Shown one piece after another: positions 6,989 through 14,015 of a DNA stretch of 16,852 bases. Position numbers and translations under genes: made by a program. Within the stretch, counting starts at the first letter, position 1, and every line of letters begins with the position of its first letter. The DNA is from Actinomycetes bacterium (lineage in GTDB: Bacteria; Actinomycetota; Acidimicrobiia; Acidimicrobiales; RAAP-2), in the NCBI GenBank assembly GCA_021826655.1, contig JAKAZC010000016.1, positions 1 through 16,852 of the forward strand, given 5' to 3'. The notes under the pieces are model-generated. The model ran no database searches. It worked only from the letters and a program-made list of their open reading frames with translations, and had not been told where the DNA came from.

Positions 6989-8116
6989 ATGACCGTTCCG
7001 GCACAGAGCAACTACTTCGCCGTCATCAAGGTGGTCGGCGTCGGCGGGGGCGGCGTCAACGCCGTCAACAGGATGATCGAATCCGGGCTGCGAGGTGTCG
7101 AATTCATCGCGACGAACACGGACGCCCAGGCGCTGCTGATGAGCGACGCCGACCTCAAGCTTGACATCGGGCGCCAGCTCACCCGGGGCCTCGGCGCGGG
7201 CAGCGACCCCGAAGTCGGGCGCCTGGCGGCCGAGGAGCACCGGGCCGAGATCGAGGAGGCGCTGAAGGGCGCCGACATGGTCTTCATCACGGCCGGGAAG
7301 GGTGGCGGAACCGGGACGGGCGCCGCTCCGGTCGTCGCCGAGATCGCCAAGGGACTCGGCGCCCTCACCATCGGCGTGGTCACCCGGCCGTTCACCTTCG
7401 AGGGACGCCGGCGTTCGGTCCAGGCCGAGCAGGGCATCCAGAACCTCAAGGAGAAGGTCGACACGCTGATCATCATCCCGAACGACCGGCTGCTGACCGT
7501 GTCGAACGAGAAGACCTCGATGGTCAACGCCTTCAAGATGGCCGACGAGGTCCTCATGCAGGGCGTCCAGGGCATCACCAGCCTGATCACCATCCCGGGC
7601 CTGATCAACACCGACTTCGCCGACGTGAAGATGATCATGTCCAATGCCGGCACCGCCATCATGGGCATCGGCTCGGCCACCGGTGAGGGTCGGGCCGTGA
7701 ACGCCGCCCGTGCCGCCATCACCAGCCCGCTGCTCGAAGCCTCGATCGAAGGGGCCCGGGGCATCCTCCTCAACATCGCGGGTGGACCGGACCTCGGCCT
7801 CTTCGAGGTCAACGAGGCCGCCGAGATCATCCACGGTGTCGCCCACCCCGATGCCAACATCATCTTCGGCAGCGTCATCGACGAGGCGATGGGCGAGGAG
7901 GTGCGGGTCACCGTCATCGCCGCAGGCTTCGAACGATGGGAGGCCCAGGCCCCGCTCCGGCCCGGCGCCGCCATGACGGAGTCGACCGGACGGGACGAGT
8001 CCCGCAGCCGGGTGCTCGGCGCCGAGACGGCTCACGAGGACATCTTCGCCACCCCGGCCGACGACGACCTCGACATCGGCGACGACGACTTCGACGTCCC
8101 TTCCTTCCTGCGCTGA
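6989..8116 (+). CDS. ftsZ: Cell division GTPase FtsZ
   Basis: FtsZ is the tubulin homologue that assembles into the cytokinetic ring. The 375-residue protein has [13 protein letters not shown] (17-29), the tubulin signature [10 protein letters not shown] (105-114), NDRLL (165-169), the T7 synergy loop NTDFADVK (207-214) with catalytic Asp209 and Asp212, and [18 protein letters not shown] (264-281). A disordered acidic linker leads to the C-terminal peptide [11 protein letters not shown] (365-375), the docking site for SepF and other partners. I chose the ATG at 6989 because GAGG at 6979-6982 is ideally spaced; a GTG at 6977 would add four residues but lacks a ribosome-binding site. No ftsA is present, so the nearby SepF is the likely membrane anchor. 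Confidence 0.98.
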   Translation: MTVPAQSNYFAVIKVVGVGGGGVNAVNRMIESGLRGVEFIATNTDAQALLMSDADLKLDIGRQLTRGLGAGSDPEVGRLAAEEHRAEIEEALKGADMVFITAGKGGGTGTGAAPVVAEIAKGLGALTIGVVTRPFTFEGRRRSVQAEQGIQNLKEKVDTLIIIPNDRLLTVSNEKTSMVNAFKMADEVLMQGVQGITSLITIPGLINTDFADVKMIMSNAGTAIMGIGSATGEGRAVNAARAAITSPLLEASIEGARGILLNIAGGPDLGLFEVNEAAEIIHGVAHPDANIIFGSVIDEAMGEEVRVTVIAAGFERWEAQAPLRPGAAMTESTGRDESRSRVLGAETAHEDIFATPADDDLDIGDDDFDVPSFLR

Positions 8117-8124
8117 GCCGACTC

Positions 8125-8895
8125 GTGGCGCTGGTCACCGGCGCACGTACCGTCGAACTGCCCGGGTCGGTCCGCGCCGCCTGGTCCGACGCGTCCCGCG
8201 GCGACCTGCGACCCCGAGGGCACGGGTGCGGCCACCGGGACGGGACCGGCCTGTCGGCGCTGGCCGCCGATGCCGCCGCCTCGTCCGGCAACCGGGTGGA
8301 CGGCGTGTTCTGGGCGAACCAGGTCCACGGCTCCCGGGTGCTCGACGTCGGTGCGGGTGCGACCGCCGGCCGGGATGGTGACACGCCGTACCTCTCGTGT
8401 CCCGGCGCCGCCGACGCGCTGGTGTCGGACCGCAGTGGGATCGCCCTGTGCGTGCTGACAGCCGACTGCGGGGCCCTGGCGCTGGCCAGCCCCGAGGGGA
8501 TCTACGCCGCCGTGCATGCCGGCTGGCGCGGCCTGCGGGACGGTGTGGTCGAGGCAGCCGTCGGGCGGATGCGCTCATGGGGGGCCACCGACGTGGTGGG
8601 TGCGCTGGGCCCATGCATCCATGCCGAGTGCTACGAGTTCGCGGGTCCTGATCTCGACGCCGTGGCCGCGGCCTGCGGCGACGCGGTGCGTGGCACCACC
8701 ACCGCTGGGAGGCCGGCGCTGGACGTTCCGGTCGGGATCGCCGCCGCGCTGGTGCGTGCCGGGGCCGGGCAGGTCGCCGGCGTCGACGCCTGCACCGCCT
8801 GCGACGACCGGTACTTCTCCCATCGCGCCCGCCGGGACACCGGTCGCCAGGCCCTGGTGGTGTGGGTGGCGCCCGAGGGCGGCGGCCCCGGGTGA
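8125..8895 (+). CDS. pgeF: Peptidoglycan editing factor PgeF (YfiH/multicopper polyphenol oxidase family)
   Basis: The family is known as YfiH, laccase-domain or DUF152. The E. coli member acts as a cytoplasmic amidase removing L-Ser wrongly joined to UDP-MurNAc, and purine nucleoside activity is reported for relatives. The 256 residues contain the metal ligands in order: NQVHG (65-69, His68), TADC (112-115, Cys115) and HAGWRG (131-136, His131). LGPCIH (161-166) and CTACDDRYFSHRARRDTGRQ (223-242) are also typical. The GTG is 8 bases after the ftsZ stop with no clear ribosome-binding site, so it is probably read by reinitiation. The location next to ftsZ is conserved in actinobacteria and fits a wall quality-control role. 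Confidence 0.9.
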   Translation: MALVTGARTVELPGSVRAAWSDASRGDLRPRGHGCGHRDGTGLSALAADAAASSGNRVDGVFWANQVHGSRVLDVGAGATAGRDGDTPYLSCPGAADALVSDRSGIALCVLTADCGALALASPEGIYAAVHAGWRGLRDGVVEAAVGRMRSWGATDVVGALGPCIHAECYEFAGPDLDAVAAACGDAVRGTTTAGRPALDVPVGIAAALVRAGAGQVAGVDACTACDDRYFSHRARRDTGRQALVVWVAPEGGGPG

Positions 8896-9575
8896 CCGGG
8901 CCGTCCGCCGCCTTCCCGGGCTTCGAGGAGCGGCTGGCCGGAATCGTCACGCGTATCGAGGCGGCGGCACCGGATCCGACGGCGGTGACCCTGGTGGCGG
9001 TCACCAAGGGCTTCGGACCCGAGGCGGTCCGGACCGCGGTGGCCGCCGGCCTCCTGTCGGTGGGGGAGAACTACGCCGACGAGCTGGTGGCCAAGGCGGC
9101 CGCAGTGGACGGTGACCTCGGCCCGGTGCCCGAGTGGCACTTCCTGGGGGCGATCCAACGCAACAAGGTGCCCAGGCTCGCCCCGGTGGTGGCGTGTTGG
9201 CAGGCGGTGGCCCGGATCGAGGAGGGCAGGGCCGTCGCCCGGCGCCACCCCGGAGCACGGGTGCTGGTCCAAGTCGACGTGGCCGGACTGCCAGGCCGGG
9301 GGGGTGTCCCTCCGGCCGAGGTGTCCGGCCTGGTCGACTCCCTCCGGCGGGAGGACCTCGACGTGGCCGGGTTGATGGCCGTCGGCCCCCCGGGGCCGCC
9401 GGAGGCGGCCCGTTCCGGCTTCCGGGAGGTCCGCCGACTGGCGGACGTCCTCGACCTCTCCGTCCGGTCGATGGGCATGACCGACGTCCTCGAGGTGGCC
9501 CTGACCGAGGGCTCGACGATGGTCCGACTCGGACGGGCACTGTTCGGCGAGCGCCCGCCCCGTCACCCCGACTGA
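8892..9575 (+). CDS. yggS: YggS/PROSC-family pyridoxal phosphate homeostasis protein
   Basis: This family binds pyridoxal 5'-phosphate on a single-domain TIM barrel and controls PLP and amino acid homeostasis; no enzyme activity is established. The 227-residue protein has LVAVTKG (34-40) with PLP-binding Lys39, VGENYADEL (57-65), WHFLGAIQRNK (82-92), VQVDVAGLPGRGGV (126-139), GLMAVGP (160-166) and SMGMTDVLEVALTEGSTMVR (193-212), followed by LGRALFGER (213-221). The GTG start overlaps the pgeF stop by 4 bases, so the two are translationally coupled. The gene lies between ftsZ and sepF, as in most actinobacterial and Firmicute dcw regions. Confidence 0.95.
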   Translation: MTGPSAAFPGFEERLAGIVTRIEAAAPDPTAVTLVAVTKGFGPEAVRTAVAAGLLSVGENYADELVAKAAAVDGDLGPVPEWHFLGAIQRNKVPRLAPVVACWQAVARIEEGRAVARRHPGARVLVQVDVAGLPGRGGVPPAEVSGLVDSLRREDLDVAGLMAVGPPGPPEAARSGFREVRRLADVLDLSVRSMGMTDVLEVALTEGSTMVRLGRALFGERPPRHPD

Positions 9576-9673
9576 CGCCTCCGTGCCCGCCCGCACATCG
9601 GCCCTGGCCGGGGGCCGGAGAGCGTGCCACCCGGCGCTCGGGCCACGCACTACGCTGTCGCCGGGAGGAACAA

Positions 9674-10219
9674 ATGGCAACTTCGTTCATCAAAAAGTCG
9701 ATGGCCTACCTCGGCCTCGTCGACGACTACGACGACTACGACGACTACGACCGACCCGCGCCGGTGGGCACCCGGCCGCGGACGGCCACCGTCGAGCCCG
9801 AGGACGAGGCCCCCCCCGTCCCGACGGGCCGCATCCGGGTGGCGGCAGCCGGCGGCACCCCCGGTACCGTCGCCGCGATGACCCCGCAGCCCGCTCCGCG
9901 TCCGGCAACGTCCCCCTCGGTCAAGATCTCGACGCCCGACGCCGGCGCGCGGGTCCACATCGTCGCCCCGGCGCGGTTCGCCGACGCCGTCGAGATCGCC
10001 AATCGGCTCATGAGCAACCAGCCGGTCATCGTGAACATGCAGACCGCCGACCGCGACCTGCAGCGCCGGATGATCGACTTCTGCAGTGGCGCGACCTACG
10101 CCCTGTCCGGGGGGATGGAGCGGGTGGCCGACGAGGTGTTCCTGCTCACGCCTTCAAACGTCAAGGTGTCCGAGGAGGAGCGCCAGCGCCTGGCCGATCA
10201 CGGCCTGGTCTCCTCCTGA
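9674..10219 (+). CDS. sepF: Cell division protein SepF
   Basis: SepF binds membrane through an N-terminal amphipathic helix and binds the FtsZ C-terminal peptide through its core, anchoring the Z ring; it is essential in organisms lacking FtsA. In these 181 residues the N-terminal segment ATSFIKKSMAYLGL is amphipathic. An acidic DDY repeat (17-26) and a long Pro/Ala linker follow. The SepF core starts near residue 82 and includes ARFADAVEIANRLMSNQPVI (100-119), MIDFCSGATYALSGGMERV (133-151) and FLLTPSNVKV (156-165). The ATG has a strong GGGAGG (9663-9668) 5 bases upstream. A TAnnnT box (TACGCT, 9651-9656) could be a -10, but no -35 is visible. Confidence 0.96.
   Translation: MATSFIKKSMAYLGLVDDYDDYDDYDRPAPVGTRPRTATVEPEDEAPPVPTGRIRVAAAGGTPGTVAAMTPQPAPRPATSPSVKISTPDAGARVHIVAPARFADAVEIANRLMSNQPVIVNMQTADRDLQRRMIDFCSGATYALSGGMERVADEVFLLTPSNVKVSEEERQRLADHGLVSS
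9722..9748 (+). repeat. Three tandem 9-base repeats inside sepF
   Basis: GACGACTAC is repeated three times without a mismatch and encodes three Asp-Asp-Tyr units (residues 17-25), followed by one more Asp. The repeat joins the membrane helix to the Pro-rich linker. Short perfect tandem repeats can change copy number by slippage in whole codons. Confidence 0.9.
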
Positions 10220-10249
10220 CGACGCGCCCGCCCGAGTCCTCGCGGCCCG

Positions 10250-10255
10250 TAGGCT
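10250..10255 (+). promoter_or_regulatory. Possible -10 box for yggT
   Basis: TAGGCT matches the actinobacterial -10 pattern TAnnnT and ends 8 bases before the ATG at 10264, the spacing expected for a leaderless transcript. No Shine-Dalgarno sequence or clear -35 box is visible. Confidence 0.4.
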
Positions 10256-10263
10256 GAGTGGCC

Positions 10264-10530
10264 ATGCTCGCGCTCATCGGCGATCTCCTCTACCTGTTCC
10301 TCCTGGTCCTGTTCGCCTACGCCATCCTCAGCTGGCTCACCTACTCGGGACGGATGGAGTACGACTCGCCCGTGGTCAAGGTCCAGCGCGTGCTGGGCAA
10401 GATCTGCGAACCGGTCCTGAGCCCCGTGCGCCGATTGATTCCGCCGGTGCAGGTGGGCGGTGTGGGCCTCGACCTGTCGGTCCTGATCGTCTTCCTGGTC
10501 ATCGAGGTACTGATCAACACCGTCTTCTGA
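10264..10530 (+). CDS. yggT: YggT family membrane protein
   Basis: This is a small integral membrane protein of unknown biochemical role, found beside sepF in actinobacteria, Firmicutes and cyanobacteria and linked to division and osmotic stress. The 88 residues form two hydrophobic helices (about 7-27 and 70-87) around a polar loop. The loop carries the family motif EPVLSPVRRLIPP (49-61). A GTG two codons upstream (10258) is an alternative start. I prefer the ATG because the -10-like TAGGCT is spaced for leaderless initiation there. A GC-rich hairpin follows the stop at once. Confidence 0.9.
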   Translation: MLALIGDLLYLFLLVLFAYAILSWLTYSGRMEYDSPVVKVQRVLGKICEPVLSPVRRLIPPVQVGGVGLDLSVLIVFLVIEVLINTVF

Positions 10531-10531
10531 G

Positions 10532-10561
10532 GCCGGCCGCAGGCGACGCGTCGCGGCCGGC
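10532..10561 (+). terminator. Hairpin directly after yggT
   Basis: GCCGGCCGC (10532-10540) is a perfect inverted repeat of GCGGCCGGC (10553-10561), with a 12-base loop that itself contains the palindrome GACGCGTC (10545-10552). The stem starts 2 bases after the yggT stop. No T run follows. It probably ends or attenuates the yggT transcript ahead of the separate divIVA promoter. Confidence 0.5.
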
Positions 10562-10672
10562 GACGGACCGGGACCGCGGCCGGACCTTCCCGACCTCGAT
10601 GGGCCCCAAGCGCTACTGATCAGGGATGACGGGCGCTGGAGGAAGATCCCTGGAATTCGCGCGCCGCGCCGC

Positions 10673-10678
10673 TACAAT
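10673..10678 (+). promoter_or_regulatory. -10 box for leaderless divIVA transcription
   Basis: TACAAT differs from the TATAAT consensus at one base and ends 6 bases before the divIVA ATG at 10685. Transcription would start at or next to the A of the ATG. No Shine-Dalgarno sequence is present in the 6-base gap, which agrees with leaderless translation. The -35 is weak (CTGGAA at 10650-10655, 17 bases upstream). Confidence 0.6.
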
Positions 10679-10684
10679 CGCGTC

Positions 10685-11350
10685 ATGGACGCTTCCCAAT
10701 CTGCACTCGACTCCCTCCGCACCGTGGAGTTCCGGGAGACCCTCAAGGGTTATCACCGGGACGACGTCGACGAGTACCTGGAGAAGGCGGCCGTCGAGGC
10801 CGAGGGCCTGCAGGAGCAGCTGCGCCAGCACGTCGAGCGCCTGCGCAAGGCCGCGGAGACGATCGCCCATCTCGAGACCGAACTCGCCGCCAAGCCCGAG
10901 GTGGTGGCGCCCGTTCCGGTGGCCGTCGCGCCGACCGAGCCGGCGATCGCCGACGACACGCTGCAGCGGACGTTGCTGCTGGCACAGAAGTTCGTCGACG
11001 AGACGAAGGCCGACGCCGAGGCGCAGGCCAAGCGGGTGGTGGCCGACGCAGAGGCCCAGGCCCGCAGGGTCCAGGCCGAGTCGGAGCAGCGCCTCCGTGA
11101 GGAGATCGCCCGGCTCGAGTCCAGTCGAGGCCAGCTCTCGCACGAAGTGGAGACCATGGCCCGCCAGCTCGAGTCGGAGCGCGAGCGCCTGCGCTCGGCG
11201 CTGTCCGAGATGCTCGGCTGGGTGGACGGGCACCTGCAGGCCCCGGCACCGGACGGGGCCGCGGTCACGAACATCACCGAGGCCCAACGTCCCCCGGGTG
11301 CCGGGAGCGAGGTCACCCAGCTCCGCCCGGCGGGCTCCCTGCCGCTCTGA
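10685..11350 (+). CDS. divIVA: DivIVA/Wag31-family polar and septal coiled-coil protein
   Basis: DivIVA binds curved membrane at poles and septa; the actinobacterial Wag31 directs polar wall growth. The 221 residues begin with the DivIVA membrane-binding domain (about 11-65), containing VEFRETLKGYHRDDVDEYL (14-32), close to the family pattern of GYxxxxVDxYL. A Pro/Ala/Val linker (69-90) follows, then a long coiled coil (about 91-178) rich in Ala, Glu, Arg and Gln. The C-terminal ~35 residues look disordered. Its position after sepF and yggT is the conserved actinobacterial order. It seems to be transcribed from its own leaderless promoter. Confidence 0.93.
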   Translation: MDASQSALDSLRTVEFRETLKGYHRDDVDEYLEKAAVEAEGLQEQLRQHVERLRKAAETIAHLETELAAKPEVVAPVPVAVAPTEPAIADDTLQRTLLLAQKFVDETKADAEAQAKRVVADAEAQARRVQAESEQRLREEIARLESSRGQLSHEVETMARQLESERERLRSALSEMLGWVDGHLQAPAPDGAAVTNITEAQRPPGAGSEVTQLRPAGSLPL

Positions 11351-11493
11351 TCCGCACCCGCAGGCGTACCGGCAGCCGCGCTCGAACGGTCGGGACGCCC
11401 GACCCGCCGCCCGCGTGACCTCGGCGCGGTGGGCAGGCCGAGCCTGGCGCATGTTCCCGTCCGTCCGGAGCCCCACCCACGACGACTAGGGTG

Positions 11494-11519
11494 CCAGGGA
11501 CGTTCCGCCCGGTCCCTGG
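11494..11519 (+). terminator. Perfect 8-bp hairpin between divIVA and the zinc-finger gene
   Basis: CCAGGGAC (11494-11501) pairs perfectly with GTCCCTGG (11512-11519) around a 10-base loop. It lies 143 bases after the divIVA stop and just upstream of the predicted promoter at 11521. A second TAnnnT box, TAGGGT (11487-11492), directly precedes it, so it may instead be the 5' end of a transcript. There is no T run. Confidence 0.35.
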
Positions 11520-11520
11520 A

Positions 11521-11549
11521 TTGCCGTGCCCCCCCGGTCACGATAGGGT
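11521..11549 (+). promoter_or_regulatory. Predicted promoter of the TraR/DksA-type gene
   Basis: TTGCCG (11521-11526) and TAGGGT (11544-11549) are separated by 17 bases. The -35 matches TTGACA at four of six positions, and the -10 fits TAnnnT. The start would be near 11556, giving a leader of about 83 bases. The leader contains GGCAC-GGTT-GTGCC (11571-11584) and the palindrome GCGCCCGGGCGC (11588-11599) before the ribosome-binding site. Confidence 0.45.
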
Positions 11550-11638
11550 CACCCGCTCGTCGATGTCGCTGGCACGGTTGTGCCGCAGCGCCCGGGCGCC
11601 GATGCGGCGTGGCGGGCAGATCCCTCAAGGAGGTCGAA

Positions 11639-12520
11639 TTGACCGCAGTGAAGAAGTCGTCGACGGGCACCCGCACGGCCGCACCGACGAAGAATGCCGC
11701 ACCGGCGAAGCAGACGAAGACGAAGACGGCCGCACCGGCGAAGCAGTCGACGACGAAGGCCCCTGCCGGCGGGCGGAACACCCCGAAGGCCTCCTCGGCG
11801 AAGCCCACGGCCAAGGCGGCGTCCGCGTCGAAGGCGGCACCGACGACGCGGCCCACGGCCAAGGTGACGCCGGCCACCAAGGCCCCGGGCAAGAAGGTCG
11901 CCCCGGCCTCCAAGGCCCCGGCCAAGAAGGTCGCCCCGGCCTCCAAGGCTTCGGCCAAGAAGGTCGCCCCGGCCTCCAAGGCTTCGGCCTCCAAGGCCCC
12001 GGGCAAGAAGGTCGCCCCGGCCAAGAAGGTCCCGGCCACCAAGGTCCCGGCGGCGAAGGCCCCGGCCAAGAAGGCCCCGACGGCGAAGGCCCCGGCCAAG
12101 AAGGTCGCCCCGGAGGCGCCGACGCGGCCGACGGTCGGTCCCTACGCCAAGGAGACCAAGTTTCTCGATGCCCAACGGGTGCTCCTGCTCGAGGAGCGGA
12201 GCATCTACTCCGGCCAGGCCGTCGACCTCCGCGCCGAAGCGGATTCGTTGGCGCTCGAGCGCGAGCCCGGGGACGTTCAGTTCGACGAGGAGTCCGGCGA
12301 GGGCGGCACCGTGACCGTCGACCGCGAGCGCAACCTGGCACTGTCGGCCCAGGCCGTCGCCGCGGTCGAGGAGATCGACGACGCCCTGACCAAACTCGGC
12401 CGCAAGACCTACGGATACTGCGAACGCTGCTTCCAGCCCATCCCCAAGGCCCGACTCCAGGCACTGCCCTTCGCCCGACTCTGCGTCGCCTGCAAGAGCG
12501 GTGGACTGTCGCGACGCTGA
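11639..12520 (+). CDS. TraR/DksA-type C4 zinc-finger protein with histone-H1-like N-terminal tail
   Basis: The C-terminal half (about 168-293) is a TraR/DksA-family domain: an alpha-helical part followed by a zinc finger with Cys261 and Cys264 (YCERC) and Cys282 and Cys285 (CVAC), bracketing IPKARLQALPFARL. Such proteins act on RNA polymerase or bind nucleic acid. The first ~165 residues are almost only Lys, Ala, Pro, Ser and Thr, with repeated KKVAPASKA units, like histone H1 or the mycobacterial HupB tail, and would be disordered and strongly basic. The TTG start is chosen because AAGGAGG (11627-11633) lies 5 bases upstream; a GTG at 11648 is too far from it. The position before lspA and rluD is familiar in actinobacteria. 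Whether it binds RNA polymerase, DNA or both is not known from sequence. Confidence 0.88.
   Translation: MTAVKKSSTGTRTAAPTKNAAPAKQTKTKTAAPAKQSTTKAPAGGRNTPKASSAKPTAKAASASKAAPTTRPTAKVTPATKAPGKKVAPASKAPAKKVAPASKASAKKVAPASKASASKAPGKKVAPAKKVPATKVPAAKAPAKKAPTAKAPAKKVAPEAPTRPTVGPYAKETKFLDAQRVLLLEERSIYSGQAVDLRAEADSLALEREPGDVQFDEESGEGGTVTVDRERNLALSAQAVAAVEEIDDALTKLGRKTYGYCERCFQPIPKARLQALPFARLCVACKSGGLSRR
11891..11989 (+). repeat. Three 33-base tandem repeats in the Lys/Ala/Pro tail
   Basis: Units start at 11891, 11924 and 11957. The second and third are identical and the first differs by two bases. Each encodes KKVAPASKAxA (x is Pro or Ser). Degenerate partial copies continue to about 12117: after a 15-base insertion a further copy starts at 12005, and AAGAAG blocks recur. 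The repeat is in frame, so copy-number change would lengthen or shorten the basic tail by 11 residues. Confidence 0.92.
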
Positions 12521-12537
12521 CGGGTGGGCCGGACACG

Positions 12538-13029
12538 GTGACCGGGAAGACCGGTCCGACCACGACGTCCCGCTCCGGGGCGGTACGACTTTCCGTGGCA
12601 CTGGGCGTCGTGGCTGCCGTCGTCCTGGTCGACCAGGTGACCAAGTGGTGGGCGGTCGACCGCCTTGCCTCGGGTCCGGTACATGTCGTGTGGCGGCTCG
12701 ACCTGGCTCTGTCGTTCAACCGGGGGTCGGCGTTCAGTCTCTTCCAGGGTGCGACGCCGGTGATCGTGGCGGTGGCGCTGGGCCTCGTGGGAGCGCTGCT
12801 GGTCATGGTCTGGCGAGCGCCGACACTCGGGCGGGCGGCGATCCTCGGCCTGATCCTGGGTGGTGCCCTGGGCAACCTGGCGGACCGGTTCTTCCGTGGC
12901 GACCACGGGGCGGTCGTCGACTTCGTCGACGTCCACTTCTGGCCGACCTTCAACGTGGCCGACGCCTGCATCACCGTGGGCTGCATCCTGCTGGCCCTGA
13001 CACTCCTCACGGGGGCGTCGCGCCGGTGA
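12538..13029 (+). CDS. lspA: Lipoprotein signal peptidase (signal peptidase II)
   Basis: LspA is the membrane aspartyl protease that cleaves prolipoprotein signal peptides next to the lipid-modified Cys. The 163-residue length and four predicted membrane segments fit. Motifs are DQVTKWW (32-38), NRGSAFSL (61-68), GGALGNLADR (108-117), and the catalytic pair Asp128 (VVDFVDV) and Asp142 (FNVAD). The GTG start is the first suitable one after the zinc-finger gene, 17 bases past its stop, with GGGTGGG about 9 bases ahead. The stop overlaps the rluD GTG by 4 bases. Confidence 0.96.
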   Translation: MTGKTGPTTTSRSGAVRLSVALGVVAAVVLVDQVTKWWAVDRLASGPVHVVWRLDLALSFNRGSAFSLFQGATPVIVAVALGLVGALLVMVWRAPTLGRAAILGLILGGALGNLADRFFRGDHGAVVDFVDVHFWPTFNVADACITVGCILLALTLLTGASRR

Positions 13030-13970
13030 CCACGATCTGCGTGACGGTACCGGCCTCGCTCGACGGGGTACGCGTGGACCGTGCCGTGGCGCTGTTGGCC
13101 GACGTGTCGCGTGCGGCCGTCGATGATCTGGTCGCCGCCGGGCGGGTGGCGGTCGACGGCAGGGTGGTCCGCAGCCGAAGCACGAGACTGGCCGAGGGCC
13201 AGATCCTCGACGTGGACCGTCCTGACGAAGCGGACGATCCCGGGCCCGAGGCCGATCCGTCCGTCGAGTTCGTCGTCGTCCACGCCGACGACGACGTGGT
13301 CGTGGTGGACAAACCGGCCGGACTGGTGGTGCACCCCGGAGCCGGGCACCGCTCGGGGACCTTGGTCCACGGTCTGGTCGCCCGGTTCCCCGACCTGGCG
13401 GGCCTACCCGCGCTGGTGGGATCCGAACCGGATCGTCCCGGTATCGTCCACCGGCTGGACCGGGGCACGTCCGGCCTCATGGTCGTGGCCCGCACGCCCG
13501 ACGCCTACCGCTCGCTGGTGGCTCAGCTGACCGCCCGCGACGTCACCCGGACCTACCGGGCACTGGTGCTCGGAACCGTCGATGGGGAGTCGGGCGTGGT
13601 CGACGCGCCCATCGGCCGGTCGGTCAGCACGCCGACCCGCATGGCCGTCTCGCGCCGGGGCAAGGAGGCCCGTACCCAGTACCGGGTGGAGGAGCGCTTC
13701 GAGCTCCCGGCACCGACCACCCTGGTCCGGGCCTCACTCGAGACGGGGCGGACGCACCAGATCCGTGTGCACCTGTCGGCCATCGGCCATCCGGTGGTGG
13801 GGGACGACCCCTACAGCCAGGGTCGGTCGCTCCCCGGAGCCACGGTCGCCCGCCCGTTCCTCCACGCCTACGCCCTGGCCTTCGACCACCCGAGTACGGG
13901 CGACCGCGTGTCGTGGACGTCCGTACTACCCGAAGACCTCGCCGCCCAGCTCTCGGCTCTGGAACACTGA
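13026..13970 (+). CDS. rluD: RluA/RluD-family 23S rRNA pseudouridine synthase
   Basis: This enzyme isomerises uridine to pseudouridine; the E. coli RluD targets are U1911, U1915 and U1917 of 23S rRNA, though the exact target here is not proven. In the 314 residues an S4 RNA-binding domain (about 10-65) is followed by the catalytic domain with VVDKPAGLVVHP (93-104), the active-site motif HRLDRGTSGL (142-151) with catalytic Asp145, ARTQYRV (215-221) and LETGRTHQIRVHLSAIGHPV (238-257). The GTG start is in a GTGA overlap with lspA; the lspA-rluD pair is widely conserved. Confidence 0.94.
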   Translation: MTTICVTVPASLDGVRVDRAVALLADVSRAAVDDLVAAGRVAVDGRVVRSRSTRLAEGQILDVDRPDEADDPGPEADPSVEFVVVHADDDVVVVDKPAGLVVHPGAGHRSGTLVHGLVARFPDLAGLPALVGSEPDRPGIVHRLDRGTSGLMVVARTPDAYRSLVAQLTARDVTRTYRALVLGTVDGESGVVDAPIGRSVSTPTRMAVSRRGKEARTQYRVEERFELPAPTTLVRASLETGRTHQIRVHLSAIGHPVVGDDPYSQGRSLPGATVARPFLHAYALAFDHPSTGDRVSWTSVLPEDLAAQLSALEH

Positions 13971-14015
13971 CCGCGCCGGGGGCCGGCCGGGTGCGCTGAG
14001 CGACCCAGAGGTGGC

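Noticed and set aside
6083..8035. A 650-residue minus-strand frame antisense to ftsQ and ftsZ
   Set aside because: FtsQ and FtsZ are certain, and the antisense product has low-complexity composition and no motif.
9576..9673. TACGCT at 9651-9656 as a sepF promoter
   Set aside because: No -35 element lies at a suitable distance, and read-through from yggS could serve sepF; the evidence is too weak for a separate feature.
11876..12117. 33-base repeats considered as a CRISPR array
   Set aside because: Units are directly adjacent with no unique spacers, are in frame and encode a Lys/Ala/Pro tail of a gene with a good ribosome-binding site.
11625..13370. A 581-residue minus-strand frame antisense to the zinc-finger gene, lspA and rluD
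   Set aside because: It has no recognisable domain, is Arg/Pro-rich as expected from the complement of G+C-rich codons, and lies fully across three well-supported genes.
13971..14015. GC-rich 45-base gap between convergent rluD and sigma genes considered as a terminator
   Set aside because: Only short imperfect pairings are visible, so no stem can be supported, although termination must occur somewhere here.
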